Positions 15,588 through 23,890 of a DNA stretch of 36,098 nucleotides are shown piece after piece; within the stretch, counting starts at the first letter, position 1; each line of letters begins with the position of its first letter. Source of the stretch: Pseudomonadota bacterium (GTDB taxonomy: Bacteria > Desulfobacterota > Binatia > Binatales > Binataceae); the NCBI GenBank assembly GCA_021323675.1, contig JAJPKP010000010.1:1-36098 (forward strand), read 5' to 3'. The position numbers and the translations under genes are program-made. The notes under the pieces were generated by a model that saw only the letters and a program-made list of their open reading frames with translations, searched no databases and was not told the origin of the DNA.

Positions 15588-16592
15588 GTGCTGATACTCG
15601 GAATAGAATCCTCCTGCGACGATGCCGCCGCGGCCGTGATCGAAACCTCGCGTCCGGGCGTTGCCAGGGTGCTCTCGAGCACGGTCGCCAATCAGGACGA
15701 TATCCACCGCGCCTACGGCGGAATCGTCCCCGAACTCGCGTCCCGCAATCACGTCATCACGATCCTGCCGGTCGTGCATCGCGCGCTCGAAAGCGCCCGC
15801 GTCTCGCTCGCGGAGATCAACGGAATTGCGGTCACGCGAGGCCCCGGACTGGTCGGCTCGCTTCTGGTCGGGCTCATGTGCGCCAAGGGAATCGCGCAGG
15901 TATCCGGCATCCCGATGGTCGGCGTGAATCATATCGAGGGCCACCTGCTCGCTCCCTTGCTGGAAAATGAAATCGAGATGCCGTACCTGGCGCTGGTCGT
16001 TTCCGGCGGCCATACCGCGCTGTTCGCGGTGGAAGATTTCGGGCGTTACCGCAGGCTCGGCACCACGCGCGACGATGCCGCCGGCGAAGCCTTCGACAAG
16101 GTCGCCAAGCTGATGGGCCTCGGTTACCCGGGGGGCAAGGTTATCGATGACCTGGCGCGGCGCGGCAATCGCCGCCGGGTAAAGATTCCCCGCGCGCGAG
16201 TGAAGGGGGCACCGCTGGACTTCAGCTTTTCAGGCGTGAAGACGGCGGTCGCCACGTTCCTGCGCGGCAACGCTGGCGCATCGACAGCGCCGGAAGACCT
16301 TGCCGCGTCGTTCCAGGAAGCGATAGTCGATATGCTGATTGCGCCGACTCTCGCCGCGGCGCGCCAGACCGGCGCAGCGACGGTAGCGCTTACCGGAGGT
16401 GTTGCGGCAAACTCCCGTCTGCGGGAGCGACTGACAGCGGCTGCCGAGGACGAGGGATTGCGCGTGGTTACGCCTTCGCTCAAGTACTGCACCGACAACG
16501 CGGCGATGATCGCGCTGGCGGGCGGATGGCGGCTCTTGCGCGGCGAACGCGATGCTTTGACGATCGACGCGGAGGCCGGCTTGCCGCTTTAG
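15588..16592 (+). CDS. tsaD: tRNA N6-adenosine threonylcarbamoyltransferase TsaD
   Basis: 334 residues, the standard length. TsaD moves the threonylcarbamoyl group to A37 of ANN-decoding tRNAs, with TsaB and TsaE, in the cytosol. The ASKHA-fold N-terminus 'GIESSCDDAAAAVIE' is at 5-19. The metal site is NHIEGH (114-119, His115 and His119). Other family motifs are 'VVSGGHT', 'DDAAGEAFDKVAKLMGLGYPGG', 'LTGGVAANSRLRE' and the metal-binding Asp in 'CTDNAAMIA' near the C-terminus. GTG at 15588 is the start that gives the canonical N-terminus. The 106-base gap before it contains the perfect palindrome CCGTCGCGACGG (15546-15557). Confidence 0.95.
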   Translation: MLILGIESSCDDAAAAVIETSRPGVARVLSSTVANQDDIHRAYGGIVPELASRNHVITILPVVHRALESARVSLAEINGIAVTRGPGLVGSLLVGLMCAKGIAQVSGIPMVGVNHIEGHLLAPLLENEIEMPYLALVVSGGHTALFAVEDFGRYRRLGTTRDDAAGEAFDKVAKLMGLGYPGGKVIDDLARRGNRRRVKIPRARVKGAPLDFSFSGVKTAVATFLRGNAGASTAPEDLAASFQEAIVDMLIAPTLAAARQTGAATVALTGGVAANSRLRERLTAAAEDEGLRVVTPSLKYCTDNAAMIALAGGWRLLRGERDALTIDAEAGLPL

Positions 16593-16649
16593 GAAGACGC
16601 CGAAGAGCCGGCTCAGGTTGATCTGGCTGGAAAGACGACAGGCTGGAAA

Positions 16650-17552
16650 TTGCACGTGCGTAATCCGCAAAAATTCCGTCCTCGTGGCCGCGACGACGCC
16701 GTGCCGCATCAGCCGGCCGCCACCCTTGCGCGGGCAGGCGTGCAGCCGTCGAAGTCGCGCGGCCAGAATTTCCTGGTGCAGGCAGCGGTAGCCAGCCGGA
16801 TTGTGGATGCGGCGCGGCTGGGCGCCGATGATCGGGTTATCGAAATCGGGCCGGGACTCGGGATTCTGAGCGAACGTATCGCGGCGCATCCGGTCGCGCG
16901 CTTCACCCTGGTGGAAATCGAGCATCGGCTTGCGGCGCGCCTCGAGCAGCGGTTCGCGGGCGACCGCCGCATCCGGGTCGTCACCGGAGATTTCCTGAAG
17001 ACTGACTTTGCGTCGCTGTTCGATCGCGCGCCGGTCAAGGTTATCGGAAATCTCCCCTTCAACACCGCCGCCGCGATCCTGACCCGCCTCTGCGACCATC
17101 GCAAGGACATCTCCCGGATGGTCCTGATGTTTCAGCGGGAGGTCGCCGACCGCATCCGCGCCGGCGCGGGCGATTCCGCCTACGGCGCGCTCAGCGTTTT
17201 CACTTCGCTCTACTTCGATGTGGAATCGCACTTCCGCGTGTCCGCCGGCAATTTCCATCCGCGCCCCGCGGTCGATGCGGAAGTGCTCGTCTTTCGCCCG
17301 CATCCGAGCCTGCTCTGCCTGCCGGAAGAAGAGCAGAGCGTGCTGGCCGCGATTCGCGCCGCATTCTCGGCCCCGCGCAAAACTCTGCGCAATGCGCTCG
17401 CGCAGGCGCTGCATCTGAACCCGAATCTGGTCGATGAAATTCTGCGTGGCGAATCGATCGACCCGGGCGCGCGCGCCGAAACGCTGAACACCGCCGATTT
17501 CATCCGCCTTGCGCGCCGGCTGCAGCCGATGCTACCGGGGTCCGATGCCTGA
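16650..17552 (+). CDS. rsmA: 16S rRNA dimethyladenosine transferase RsmA (KsgA)
   Basis: 300 residues from TTG 16650, or 298 from GTG 16656; neither has a clear ribosome-binding site. It is about 25 residues longer than many RsmA proteins because of a basic N-terminal extension before 'SKSRGQNFLV'. RsmA dimethylates two adjacent adenines near the 3' end of 16S rRNA during 30S maturation. The SAM-binding motif 'VIEIGPGLGILSERI' and acidic 'LVEIE' are visible, with catalytic motif NLPF ('VIGNLPFNTAAAIL') and 'FHPRPAVDAEVLVF' in the C-terminal part. The stop codon overlaps the mutM start by 8 bases, so translation is probably coupled. Confidence 0.93.
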   Translation: MHVRNPQKFRPRGRDDAVPHQPAATLARAGVQPSKSRGQNFLVQAAVASRIVDAARLGADDRVIEIGPGLGILSERIAAHPVARFTLVEIEHRLAARLEQRFAGDRRIRVVTGDFLKTDFASLFDRAPVKVIGNLPFNTAAAILTRLCDHRKDISRMVLMFQREVADRIRAGAGDSAYGALSVFTSLYFDVESHFRVSAGNFHPRPAVDAEVLVFRPHPSLLCLPEEEQSVLAAIRAAFSAPRKTLRNALAQALHLNPNLVDEILRGESIDPGARAETLNTADFIRLARRLQPMLPGSDA

Positions 17553-18378
17553 ACTACCGGAGGTCGAGTCGCTTCGGCAAATCCTCGCCCGCAGCATAGT
17601 CGGCAGAACCATCGTCGCCGCGCGAATCGGACGGCTGCCGCTTCGCAGGAAGAGCCCCGGCAATTTCGGCGCGCGCGTTCGTGGCAGAAAGATCAGGCGC
17701 GTTGAACGGCGCGCCAAATATCTGATCATCGATCTCGACGGCAGCGATGTAATCCTGGTTCACCTCGGTATGAGCGGCAGCCTGACCTGCCGCGATGCCG
17801 ATTTCGATTCGTCCGAATTCGATCCTCGCCATGACCATATCGAGTTCAAGCTCGATGACGGCAATCGCCTGGTCTTCAACGATCCACGCCGGTTTGGAAT
17901 CGTCCGCGTCGTGCCGCGCGATTCGCTGCCGGCTCTGAAAGAACTTCGAGGCCTGGGCCCTGAACCGCTCTCGGCGGGTTTCAATCCCGGCTACCTGGCG
18001 GAGAGGGCGCGGGGGCGCAAGGTCGCGATCAAAAACCTGATCATGGACCAGAAAATCGTGGCGGGAGTTGGCAATATCTACGCCTCCGAAATTCTCTTCC
18101 GCGCCCGAGTGCGGCCGACCCGATCGGCCGGGCGGCTCAAGCGCGAAGAGCTCGAGCGGATTGCGGAGTTTACGCCGATGATTTTGCGCGCCGCGATTGA
18201 TGGACGCGGCACGACGTTTCGCAACTATCGCGATTCCGAAGGACGCCCGGGTACCTTCGCCGACCGGCTGCAGGTTTACGGCCGCGCGGGCGAAAAATGC
18301 TACCAATGCTCCTCGCCAATCAAAAGCGTTACAGTCGGACAGCGAGCAAGTTTCTTCTGTCCCAAGTGCCAGAAGTGA
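17545..18378 (+). CDS. mutM: Formamidopyrimidine-DNA glycosylase MutM (Fpg)
   Basis: 277 residues from ATG 17545, giving the diagnostic 'MPELPEVE' N-terminus. After Met removal, Pro is the catalytic nucleophile and Glu the general acid. Lys58 in 'RRAKYLI' and 'VHLGMSGSL' follow. The helix-two-turn-helix region 'KNLIMDQKIVAGVGNIYASEILFRA' and the C-terminal zinc finger, with two Cys pairs in 'CYQCSSP' and 'FFCPKC', are complete. MutM removes oxidised purines such as 8-oxoguanine and cuts the DNA backbone. It starts inside the end of rsmA (8-base overlap) and is followed 51 bases later by an M20 peptidase. Confidence 0.95.
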   Translation: MPELPEVESLRQILARSIVGRTIVAARIGRLPLRRKSPGNFGARVRGRKIRRVERRAKYLIIDLDGSDVILVHLGMSGSLTCRDADFDSSEFDPRHDHIEFKLDDGNRLVFNDPRRFGIVRVVPRDSLPALKELRGLGPEPLSAGFNPGYLAERARGRKVAIKNLIMDQKIVAGVGNIYASEILFRARVRPTRSAGRLKREELERIAEFTPMILRAAIDGRGTTFRNYRDSEGRPGTFADRLQVYGRAGEKCYQCSSPIKSVTVGQRASFFCPKCQK

Positions 18379-18429
18379 AGCGCAAGTCCGCGGCGCCGCG
18401 CCCCTCGCGATGAACGGAAGAGTAGGGAA

Positions 18430-19860
18430 ATGAAACTCCGGATGCGTGTGTCGATGACAATCGCGCTTGCGCTGTTCGCGCTGGCGGGATTCTCCCCGCC
18501 GTGCGCGGCGGATGCCGGCGCCGCCGCGCCCGACTGGAGCGCCCTGGACAAGGAAGGACTCGGATATTTCCAGACCTATCTTCGCTTCGATACGACCAAT
18601 CCTCCCGACAACACGGCTCAGGCGATCGCATTTCTTAAAGGCATCCTCGACAAGGAGGGAATCGAGACTTCAGCTTTCGAGAGCAAGCCGGGAGCTGTAA
18701 GCCTGGTGGCCCGGCTGCCGGGACCGCCGGACAAGAAGCCGTTCCTTCTGCTTTCGCACGCCGACGTGGTGCCTGCAGTCGCGGCGGACTGGTCGCATCC
18801 TCCCTTCTCCGGCGACCTCGTGGACGGCTACGTATGGAGCCGCGGCGCAATCGACAACAAGGCGCATGGGATCATGGCGATCATGACGATGCTCGCGTTG
18901 CATCGCGGCCACGTGCCTCTCAGGCGCGGCGTGGTGATGATGGTCAATGCGGACGAAGAGGCGGGCGGCGCCAACGGCGCTGAATGGATGGCGGCCAACC
19001 ACTGGGACGCGTTCGATCCCGCGTTCGCGGTCAACGAGGGCGGAATCGCGATGCCTGATCCATTCGGCGGCCGCGACGCCGTCTTCGAGGTCTCAGTCGC
19101 GGAGAAGCGCGTCATGTGGCTGCGCCTGACCGCGCACGGGCATTCGGGCCATGGATCGATTCCCACACCCGACAATCCGACCCTGATCCTGATCAACGCG
19201 CTCGCGCGCCTGCTCGCATCGCAGCCCGAAATCCGCTTGACCTCGATCATGTCGCAGGCGCTGGCGAGCTTCGCGCCACACGAGGCGTTCCCCACCTCGT
19301 TCGAATTGGGCCATCTCGGCTGGCCGTTCGTTCTCGATGCGGCGCTGCGGGGACCGCTCGAGCCCACCTTTTTGCAGGCATTGCTGCGCGACACCATCTC
19401 GCCGACGACCCTGTCCGGCAGCCTGAAGGTTAACGTGATCCCGTCCACCGCCGAGGCGGGACTCGATTGCCGCCTGCTGCCGGGCACCGACGCACAAGCC
19501 TTTTTGCGGCAAATCAAAAACCGCCTTGCCGATGATCGCATCTCGATCGATTTCATCCAGAAGCCCGACGCCGGACCGATCTCGCCCGCGTCCGGCGAGG
19601 CGTGGGATGCCATACAGGCGGTTGTCGCAAAGGACTTCCCCGGCGCGTTCGCGGTCCCGTGGATGACAACGGGAGGAACCGACTCGCGGTTCCTGAGGGA
19701 AAAAGGCGTTCCCGCCTATGGCTTCGTGCCGATCATCCTGGATGAAAGCGAGCGGCGGCGGGTTCACGGCGTCGACGAGAGGCTTTCGGTCGAAAACCTG
19801 AACCGCGGCATCAAGGCGACCTACGATTTGACCGCGATGCTTTGCGCGGCGCACCAGTAG
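18430..19860 (+). CDS. Secreted M20 family metallopeptidase (carboxypeptidase S-like)
   Basis: 476 residues with a signal peptide (about 1-28). The M20 dizinc core is complete: His110 in 'LLLSHADVVP', Asp142 in 'SRGAIDNKAHG', Glu176-Glu177 in 'NADEEAGG', and a C-terminal His in 'RRRVHGVDER'. The lid domain contains 'TAHGHSGHGSIP'. The 'WSHPPFSGDLVDGYVWSRGAIDNK' stretch is typical of the carboxypeptidase S/CPS1-like branch. It probably hydrolyses peptides or N-acyl amino acids in the periplasm. ATG at 18430 has a purine-rich site (AGTAGGGAA) directly upstream. Confidence 0.88.
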   Translation: MKLRMRVSMTIALALFALAGFSPPCAADAGAAAPDWSALDKEGLGYFQTYLRFDTTNPPDNTAQAIAFLKGILDKEGIETSAFESKPGAVSLVARLPGPPDKKPFLLLSHADVVPAVAADWSHPPFSGDLVDGYVWSRGAIDNKAHGIMAIMTMLALHRGHVPLRRGVVMMVNADEEAGGANGAEWMAANHWDAFDPAFAVNEGGIAMPDPFGGRDAVFEVSVAEKRVMWLRLTAHGHSGHGSIPTPDNPTLILINALARLLASQPEIRLTSIMSQALASFAPHEAFPTSFELGHLGWPFVLDAALRGPLEPTFLQALLRDTISPTTLSGSLKVNVIPSTAEAGLDCRLLPGTDAQAFLRQIKNRLADDRISIDFIQKPDAGPISPASGEAWDAIQAVVAKDFPGAFAVPWMTTGGTDSRFLREKGVPAYGFVPIILDESERRRVHGVDERLSVENLNRGIKATYDLTAMLCAAHQ

Positions 19861-19949
19861 CCCGCAACGGCTACCGCCGCGGGCATTCGGCTCCTCCGGG
19901 CGCATAGCGATTGGCGCCATCGCGTCTGCGTGTCATAGACTTGTTTTCG

Positions 19950-20354
19950 ATGAAGGAACTGAAGGTGAGGACCCCGGCGCGGGCGGCGATGGTTGATATC
20001 ACCGGCGAAGTGAACCGAGCCGTCGCGGCTTTGCGCGTCGAGCACGGGCTCTGCAATCTCTTCGTTCCTCACACCACATGCGCCGTGATCGTTTCGGAAA
20101 ATTGGGATCCCGACGTCACTTCGGACCTGATCGCGCACCTGGAGCATCTGGTCCCGCGCGACGGCGGCTTTCGCCACAGCGAGGGCAATTCGCAGGCCCA
20201 TATTCTGTCCGCGATGCTAAGCACGTCGATTAATATTCCAGTGGCCGGCGCCAGGCTCAGGCTTGGGCGATGGCAGGGCGTGATGCTTGCCGAATGGGAC
20301 GGTCCGCGCGAACGCACGGTCGTGGTGACCGTGGTCCCGGCGCAGGGAAGTTGA
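19950..20354 (+). CDS. YjbQ/UPF0047 family protein (secondary thiamine-phosphate synthase enzyme family)
   Basis: 134 residues from ATG 19950, where the family N-terminus 'MKELKVRTPARAAMVDIT' begins. The core has 'GLCNLFVPHTTCAVIVSEN', the acidic 'WDPDVTSDLIAHL', 'HSEGNSQAHILSAMLS' and the C-terminal 'GRWQGVMLAEWDGPRERTVVV'. These are all UPF0047 signatures with conserved His and Glu residues. An E. coli member has weak thiamine-phosphate synthase activity, but the real role is unclear. It sits 4 bases before the prepilin peptidase, so the two are probably co-transcribed. Confidence 0.85.
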   Translation: MKELKVRTPARAAMVDITGEVNRAVAALRVEHGLCNLFVPHTTCAVIVSENWDPDVTSDLIAHLEHLVPRDGGFRHSEGNSQAHILSAMLSTSINIPVAGARLRLGRWQGVMLAEWDGPRERTVVVTVVPAQGS

Positions 20355-20358
20355 GCCG

Positions 20359-21195
20359 GTGACGGGCCTGCCGACAGGAATTGGCGGAGCGCTCGCGTTC
20401 GTGATCGGCGCGGTGACCGGAAGCTTTGTCGGCGTGGTCGCATATCGGGTGCCGCGCGAGATGTCGATTGTCGCGCCGCGCTCGTTCTGCGAAAACTGCG
20501 AACGCTCGCTACCGCTCTGGACGAATCTTCCTATCCTTGCGTACATCGGGCTGCGCGGCCGATGCATCATGTGCGGTGCTCCGATCCGCTTCCGCTATTT
20601 TCTGGCGGAACTGACGCTCGCCGTCGCCGGGCTTTACCTCTACCTGGAGTTTCCGATCGGAAGCGCCGCCGCGCGATTCGTGCTGTGCGCGGCGCTCTTT
20701 TCGGTCGCGCTGATCGACTACGACTGGCGCATCATTCCCAACGCCATCACCTTCCCGGGCATCGCGGTCGGCTTCGCTGGCGCGTCGCTTCTGATGCCTG
20801 ACGAAGTCGGATGGCAAAGCTCGCTGGCCGGAATCGCTCTCGGCGCCGGAGTCCTGTTTCTGACCGGCTATTTCTACGAACTGGTGCGAGGGCGCGAAGG
20901 CGTGGGCATGGGTGATGTCTGGCTGCTCGCGATGATCGGCGCTTTCCTGGGATGGCCAGGCGTGGTGTTCACCCTGTTCTTCGGATCGCTGTTGGGTGTG
21001 GTCGCCGGAATCGCGATCGCGCTCAGCGGCGGCAAGGGCGCGGCCGAGCCGCTCGCCGATCCGGCTGGCGACCTGCCTGAGAGCGACATCTCGATCCTGC
21101 GGATGGAAGTTCCGTTCGGGCCGTTTCTTTCTCTCGCGGCCGGCTTTTACGCGCTCTTTCAGGCGCAGCTTCTCGGCTGGTATCTTGGCGGGTAA
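20359..21195 (+). CDS. pilD: Prepilin peptidase / leader methyltransferase (PilD family)
   Basis: 278 residues from GTG 20359. A polytopic inner-membrane aspartyl protease that removes the leader of type IV pilins and type II secretion pseudopilins and N-methylates the new N-terminus. The N-terminal zinc motif has Cys44, Cys47, Cys69 and Cys72. Catalytic Asp120 lies in 'LIDYDWRIIPN' and Asp186 in 'GVGMGDVWLL'. 'FGPFLSLAAGFYAL' near the C-terminus is typical. About eight hydrophobic segments are visible. No pilin or secretion genes are nearby. Its stop codon shares one base with the tmk ATG. Confidence 0.93.
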   Translation: MTGLPTGIGGALAFVIGAVTGSFVGVVAYRVPREMSIVAPRSFCENCERSLPLWTNLPILAYIGLRGRCIMCGAPIRFRYFLAELTLAVAGLYLYLEFPIGSAAARFVLCAALFSVALIDYDWRIIPNAITFPGIAVGFAGASLLMPDEVGWQSSLAGIALGAGVLFLTGYFYELVRGREGVGMGDVWLLAMIGAFLGWPGVVFTLFFGSLLGVVAGIAIALSGGKGAAEPLADPAGDLPESDISILRMEVPFGPFLSLAAGFYALFQAQLLGWYLGG

Positions 21196-21842
21196 TGCCA
21201 ACCGGTTTGTTCATCACGCTTGAAGGTGTCGAAGGTTCGGGCAAGACGACGCAGGCTGCGATTCTGGGCGACGCGCTTCGCCGCGAGAATCGCCGCGTAG
21301 TCGTCACTCACGAGCCGGGTGGAACCCGGGCCGGAGAAGCAATCCGATCGATATTCCTCGATCCCGCGGTGTCGCTCGATGTAGCCGCGGAACTGCTGCT
21401 GGTGCTCGCCGATCGCGCGCAGCATGTCCGCGAGAAGCTGCGCCCCGCGGTCGCAGCGGGCGAGATTGTCATCTCGGATCGCTATTCCGACTCGACTATC
21501 GCATATCAAGGCTACGGCCGCGGCTTCGACCTGAAATTGCTTGCCGATCTGAACCGGCTCGCGAGCGATTCGATGCAGCCCGATCTCACCCTGGTGCTCG
21601 ACGTTCCGGTCGAGACCGGACTGGAACGGACCCGCGCCCGCGTCAAGGGAGCCATTCGCGGTCCCGACCGCTTCGAGGGCGAAGCGCATGAATTTCACAC
21701 CCGGGTGCGCCATGGCTTTCTGGAAGTCGCGCGTGCCGAACCTGATCGCGTAAAAGTGATCAACGCGGCGCAGCCGCTCGAAGCGGTCAGCGCTGAAATT
21801 CTGGCCGTGGTTTCTTCGCTGATAAAACGCCGATGCCTCTGA
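21195..21842 (+). CDS. tmk: Thymidylate kinase
   Basis: 215 residues. Phosphorylates dTMP to dTDP with ATP for DNA synthesis. The P-loop GVEGSGKTTQ is at 11-20. The dTMP-binding 'THEPGGT' is near 38-44, the DRY-type motif 'VISDRYSDSTIAYQGYGRG' at about 92-110, and a basic lid segment follows near 'RARVKGAIRGPDRFE'. The ATG overlaps the pilD stop (TAATG) and its 3' end overlaps holB by 10 bases. It therefore lies in a tightly coupled pilD-tmk-holB-ricT chain. Confidence 0.95.
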   Translation: MPTGLFITLEGVEGSGKTTQAAILGDALRRENRRVVVTHEPGGTRAGEAIRSIFLDPAVSLDVAAELLLVLADRAQHVREKLRPAVAAGEIVISDRYSDSTIAYQGYGRGFDLKLLADLNRLASDSMQPDLTLVLDVPVETGLERTRARVKGAIRGPDRFEGEAHEFHTRVRHGFLEVARAEPDRVKVINAAQPLEAVSAEILAVVSSLIKRRCL

Positions 21843-22903
21843 CCGGCCTGCGCGCGCATCGCGAGATCGCGGAACGCCTGATCTCCGAGCTGAGACGCAG
21901 ACCGTCTCATGCCTACCTGTTTTCAGGACCGAAGGGCGTCGGAAAAGCGCTGGTGGCGTCCGCGATGGCGCATGCGCTGCTGTGCGAGCGCGCTTCGGGA
22001 GGCGATTTCTGCTGCACGCCGGAGCGATGTCCCGCGCGGGAGGCTCCCGCCCCCGCCGCCGGCGGCCGCCGGCGCGCGGCCGCGGAAGATCCGCCGCGAT
22101 GCGAATGCTGCGCGGCATGCGTGCAAATCGCTTCCGGAGTTCATCCCGATTTCACCCGCATCGGCCGGGCCGCGAACCGTACCGACGTGCTGATCGAGCA
22201 GGTGCGCGCGCTGATCGCCGAGCTCGCCCTGAAGCCGGTGCGTTCGGCCGTCCGCGTCGCGATAATCGACGACGCCGAAACCCTGAATATTCCCGCCCAG
22301 AACGCGCTGCTGAAGACCCTGGAAGAACCGCCCGGCCATGCGATCATATTCATGATAACTTCGGCGGAGCGCGCGCTGCTGGACACGGTTCGATCGCGGA
22401 TGCGCCCGGTCAGATTTGGCGCGCTGTTAACCGCGGACCTGGATGCGATCCTCGCCGCGCGAGGCGTTCGCGACCCTGACCGCCGCGCTGCTGCCGCACG
22501 CCGCGCCTGCGGCAGCGCGGCGCGAGCAATCGCGATGGCGGAATCCGAAGAACCCGCGATGAACCAGTTGATCGAGGCCCTTGCCCGGGCCCGGACGTTC
22601 GATTTTGCCGCCGCGCAGCAGATCGCGCAGGAGTTCTTCCGAAGCCGCGAGGAGGCGGCCGAGAATTTCGAGCTGATCGCGCGCCTGCTCGAAGAAGTGG
22701 TATGCTGCAAGCTGCTTGGGGCGGAAAGCGGAGCCTACTCCAAGGCGATAGCCGAGCTTGCCGCCGCATCGCCGCTCGATGCGCTGCTGGCGTGCCTTGA
22801 GGGCGCGGTAAAAGCGTGCGGCGCGGTCGATGCGATGGCGAACCCGCGGCTTCAGGCTGAGCAGTACTGGCTAAGCGCGGCGCAAGCGATGAGAGGCGAG
22901 TGA
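21833..22903 (+). CDS. holB: DNA polymerase III delta' subunit (HolB-type clamp-loader ATPase)
   Basis: 356 residues. An AAA+ N-terminal domain with 'SHAYLFSGPKGVGKALVASAMAHALLC', then a cysteine-rich zinc module (Cys60, Cys61, Cys66 and Cys90, Cys92, Cys93, Cys96), then 'AIIDDAETLNIPAQNALLKTLEEPP' and 'SRMRPVRF', all clamp-loader hallmarks. The P-loop reads GVGKA, with Ala in place of Ser/Thr, so ATP hydrolysis is unlikely, consistent with a non-catalytic delta' role. Between the cysteine groups there is an Ala/Pro/Arg/Gly-rich insertion (about 69-88). It overlaps tmk by 10 bases and directly abuts ricT. Confidence 0.9.
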   Translation: MPLTGLRAHREIAERLISELRRRPSHAYLFSGPKGVGKALVASAMAHALLCERASGGDFCCTPERCPAREAPAPAAGGRRRAAAEDPPRCECCAACVQIASGVHPDFTRIGRAANRTDVLIEQVRALIAELALKPVRSAVRVAIIDDAETLNIPAQNALLKTLEEPPGHAIIFMITSAERALLDTVRSRMRPVRFGALLTADLDAILAARGVRDPDRRAAAARRACGSAARAIAMAESEEPAMNQLIEALARARTFDFAAAQQIAQEFFRSREEAAENFELIARLLEEVVCCKLLGAESGAYSKAIAELAAASPLDALLACLEGAVKACGAVDAMANPRLQAEQYWLSAAQAMRGE

Positions 22904-23770
22904 GTGGCCGGCGAAATCGATCCTTTTGAGAACGGAGCACAGCTTCCCAAAGTAGTGGCGGTGGCCCTTCAGCCTGCCGGGCATCTCCATACCTACCTTG
23001 CCGGGGACCTGCAGCTTCGCCGTGGAGACCGCGTGCTGGTCGACGCGGAAAGCGGCGAGCGCCTGGGCACGATCGTTCTCGAACCTCATGACCCCGCCCC
23101 CGCCGTGGATCTTTCCAGCCTGAAGCAGGTGCGGCGCATCGCCACTATCACCGACCTCGATATCGAGGAAGACAACCTGATACGCGAGGAACGCACGCGC
23201 CGGCTCTGCATCGAGCGCATCCGCGAGCGCGGCCTGCAGATGAAGCTGGTCACGGCGGAATACGCGCTCGACAGCCGCAAGGTGGTCTTCTACTTCATCG
23301 CCGAAGGCCGCGTCGACTTTCGCGATCTGGTGCGCGACCTCGCCAACACCCTGCGCGTGCGGGTCGAGATGAAGCAGATCGGCGCGCGCGACGAGACCAA
23401 GGTGACCGGAGGACTCGGTCCCTGCGGACGCGAGCTTTGCTGCTCGTCGTGGCTGCGCGACTTCGAGGCGGTCACTGTCAAAATGGCGCGTGAGCAGGGA
23501 CTGGCGCTGAACCCCTCGCGGCTGGCCGGGATGTGCGGCCGGCTCAAGTGCTGTCTCAAGTACGAATACGCAACCTACGTCGAACTCAAGCGCGCCCTGC
23601 CCAACCAGGGAAAGCGCGTGCAGTCAGTAAAGGGAGACGGCAAGGTCGTCCGCCAGAATATCCTCAAGCAAACCGTGCTCATCCAGCTCGACAATGAGGG
23701 CGGCACGGTTGAAGCGACGCTGGAAGACCTCGTGGATACGCGCAACCCGAGTCGCCCGCCCGCGCAGTAG
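22904..23770 (+). CDS. ricT: PSP1 domain protein, RicT/YaaT family
   Basis: 288 residues from GTG 22904, immediately after the holB stop codon. The PSP1 domain carries cysteine motifs 'GGLGPCGRELCCSSWL' and 'MCGRLKCCLKYEY', as in the B. subtilis Y-complex protein RicT (YaaT), which holds [4Fe-4S] clusters with RicA and RicF and promotes RNase Y-dependent RNA maturation. Whether that role applies here is unknown, and no ricA or ricF is in the window. Its place after tmk-holB and before metG-tatD matches the order known in Firmicutes and other bacteria. Confidence 0.88.
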   Translation: MAGEIDPFENGAQLPKVVAVALQPAGHLHTYLAGDLQLRRGDRVLVDAESGERLGTIVLEPHDPAPAVDLSSLKQVRRIATITDLDIEEDNLIREERTRRLCIERIRERGLQMKLVTAEYALDSRKVVFYFIAEGRVDFRDLVRDLANTLRVRVEMKQIGARDETKVTGGLGPCGRELCCSSWLRDFEAVTVKMAREQGLALNPSRLAGMCGRLKCCLKYEYATYVELKRALPNQGKRVQSVKGDGKVVRQNILKQTVLIQLDNEGGTVEATLEDLVDTRNPSRPPAQ

Positions 23771-23890
23771 GCCGAGACCTTTCCCAAACCTCGGGCCCCC
23801 CGGCTTCGGTCCGTTGGACGCATTCGCCGCGGCGCGTCAAGCCGTGGGAGTCGCGTCGAGGCCAAGGCCGCGCTATTGTTTGAAATTCCG

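Noticed and set aside
19860..19884. GCCCGC/GCGGGC hairpin after the M20 peptidase gene
   Set aside because: Only 6 bp with a 13-base loop and no T-run; too weak to call a terminator.
23771..23890. Possible T-box or riboswitch before metG
   Set aside because: I found no T-box sequence (TGGNACC) or terminator/antiterminator pair; only weak GC-rich pairing.
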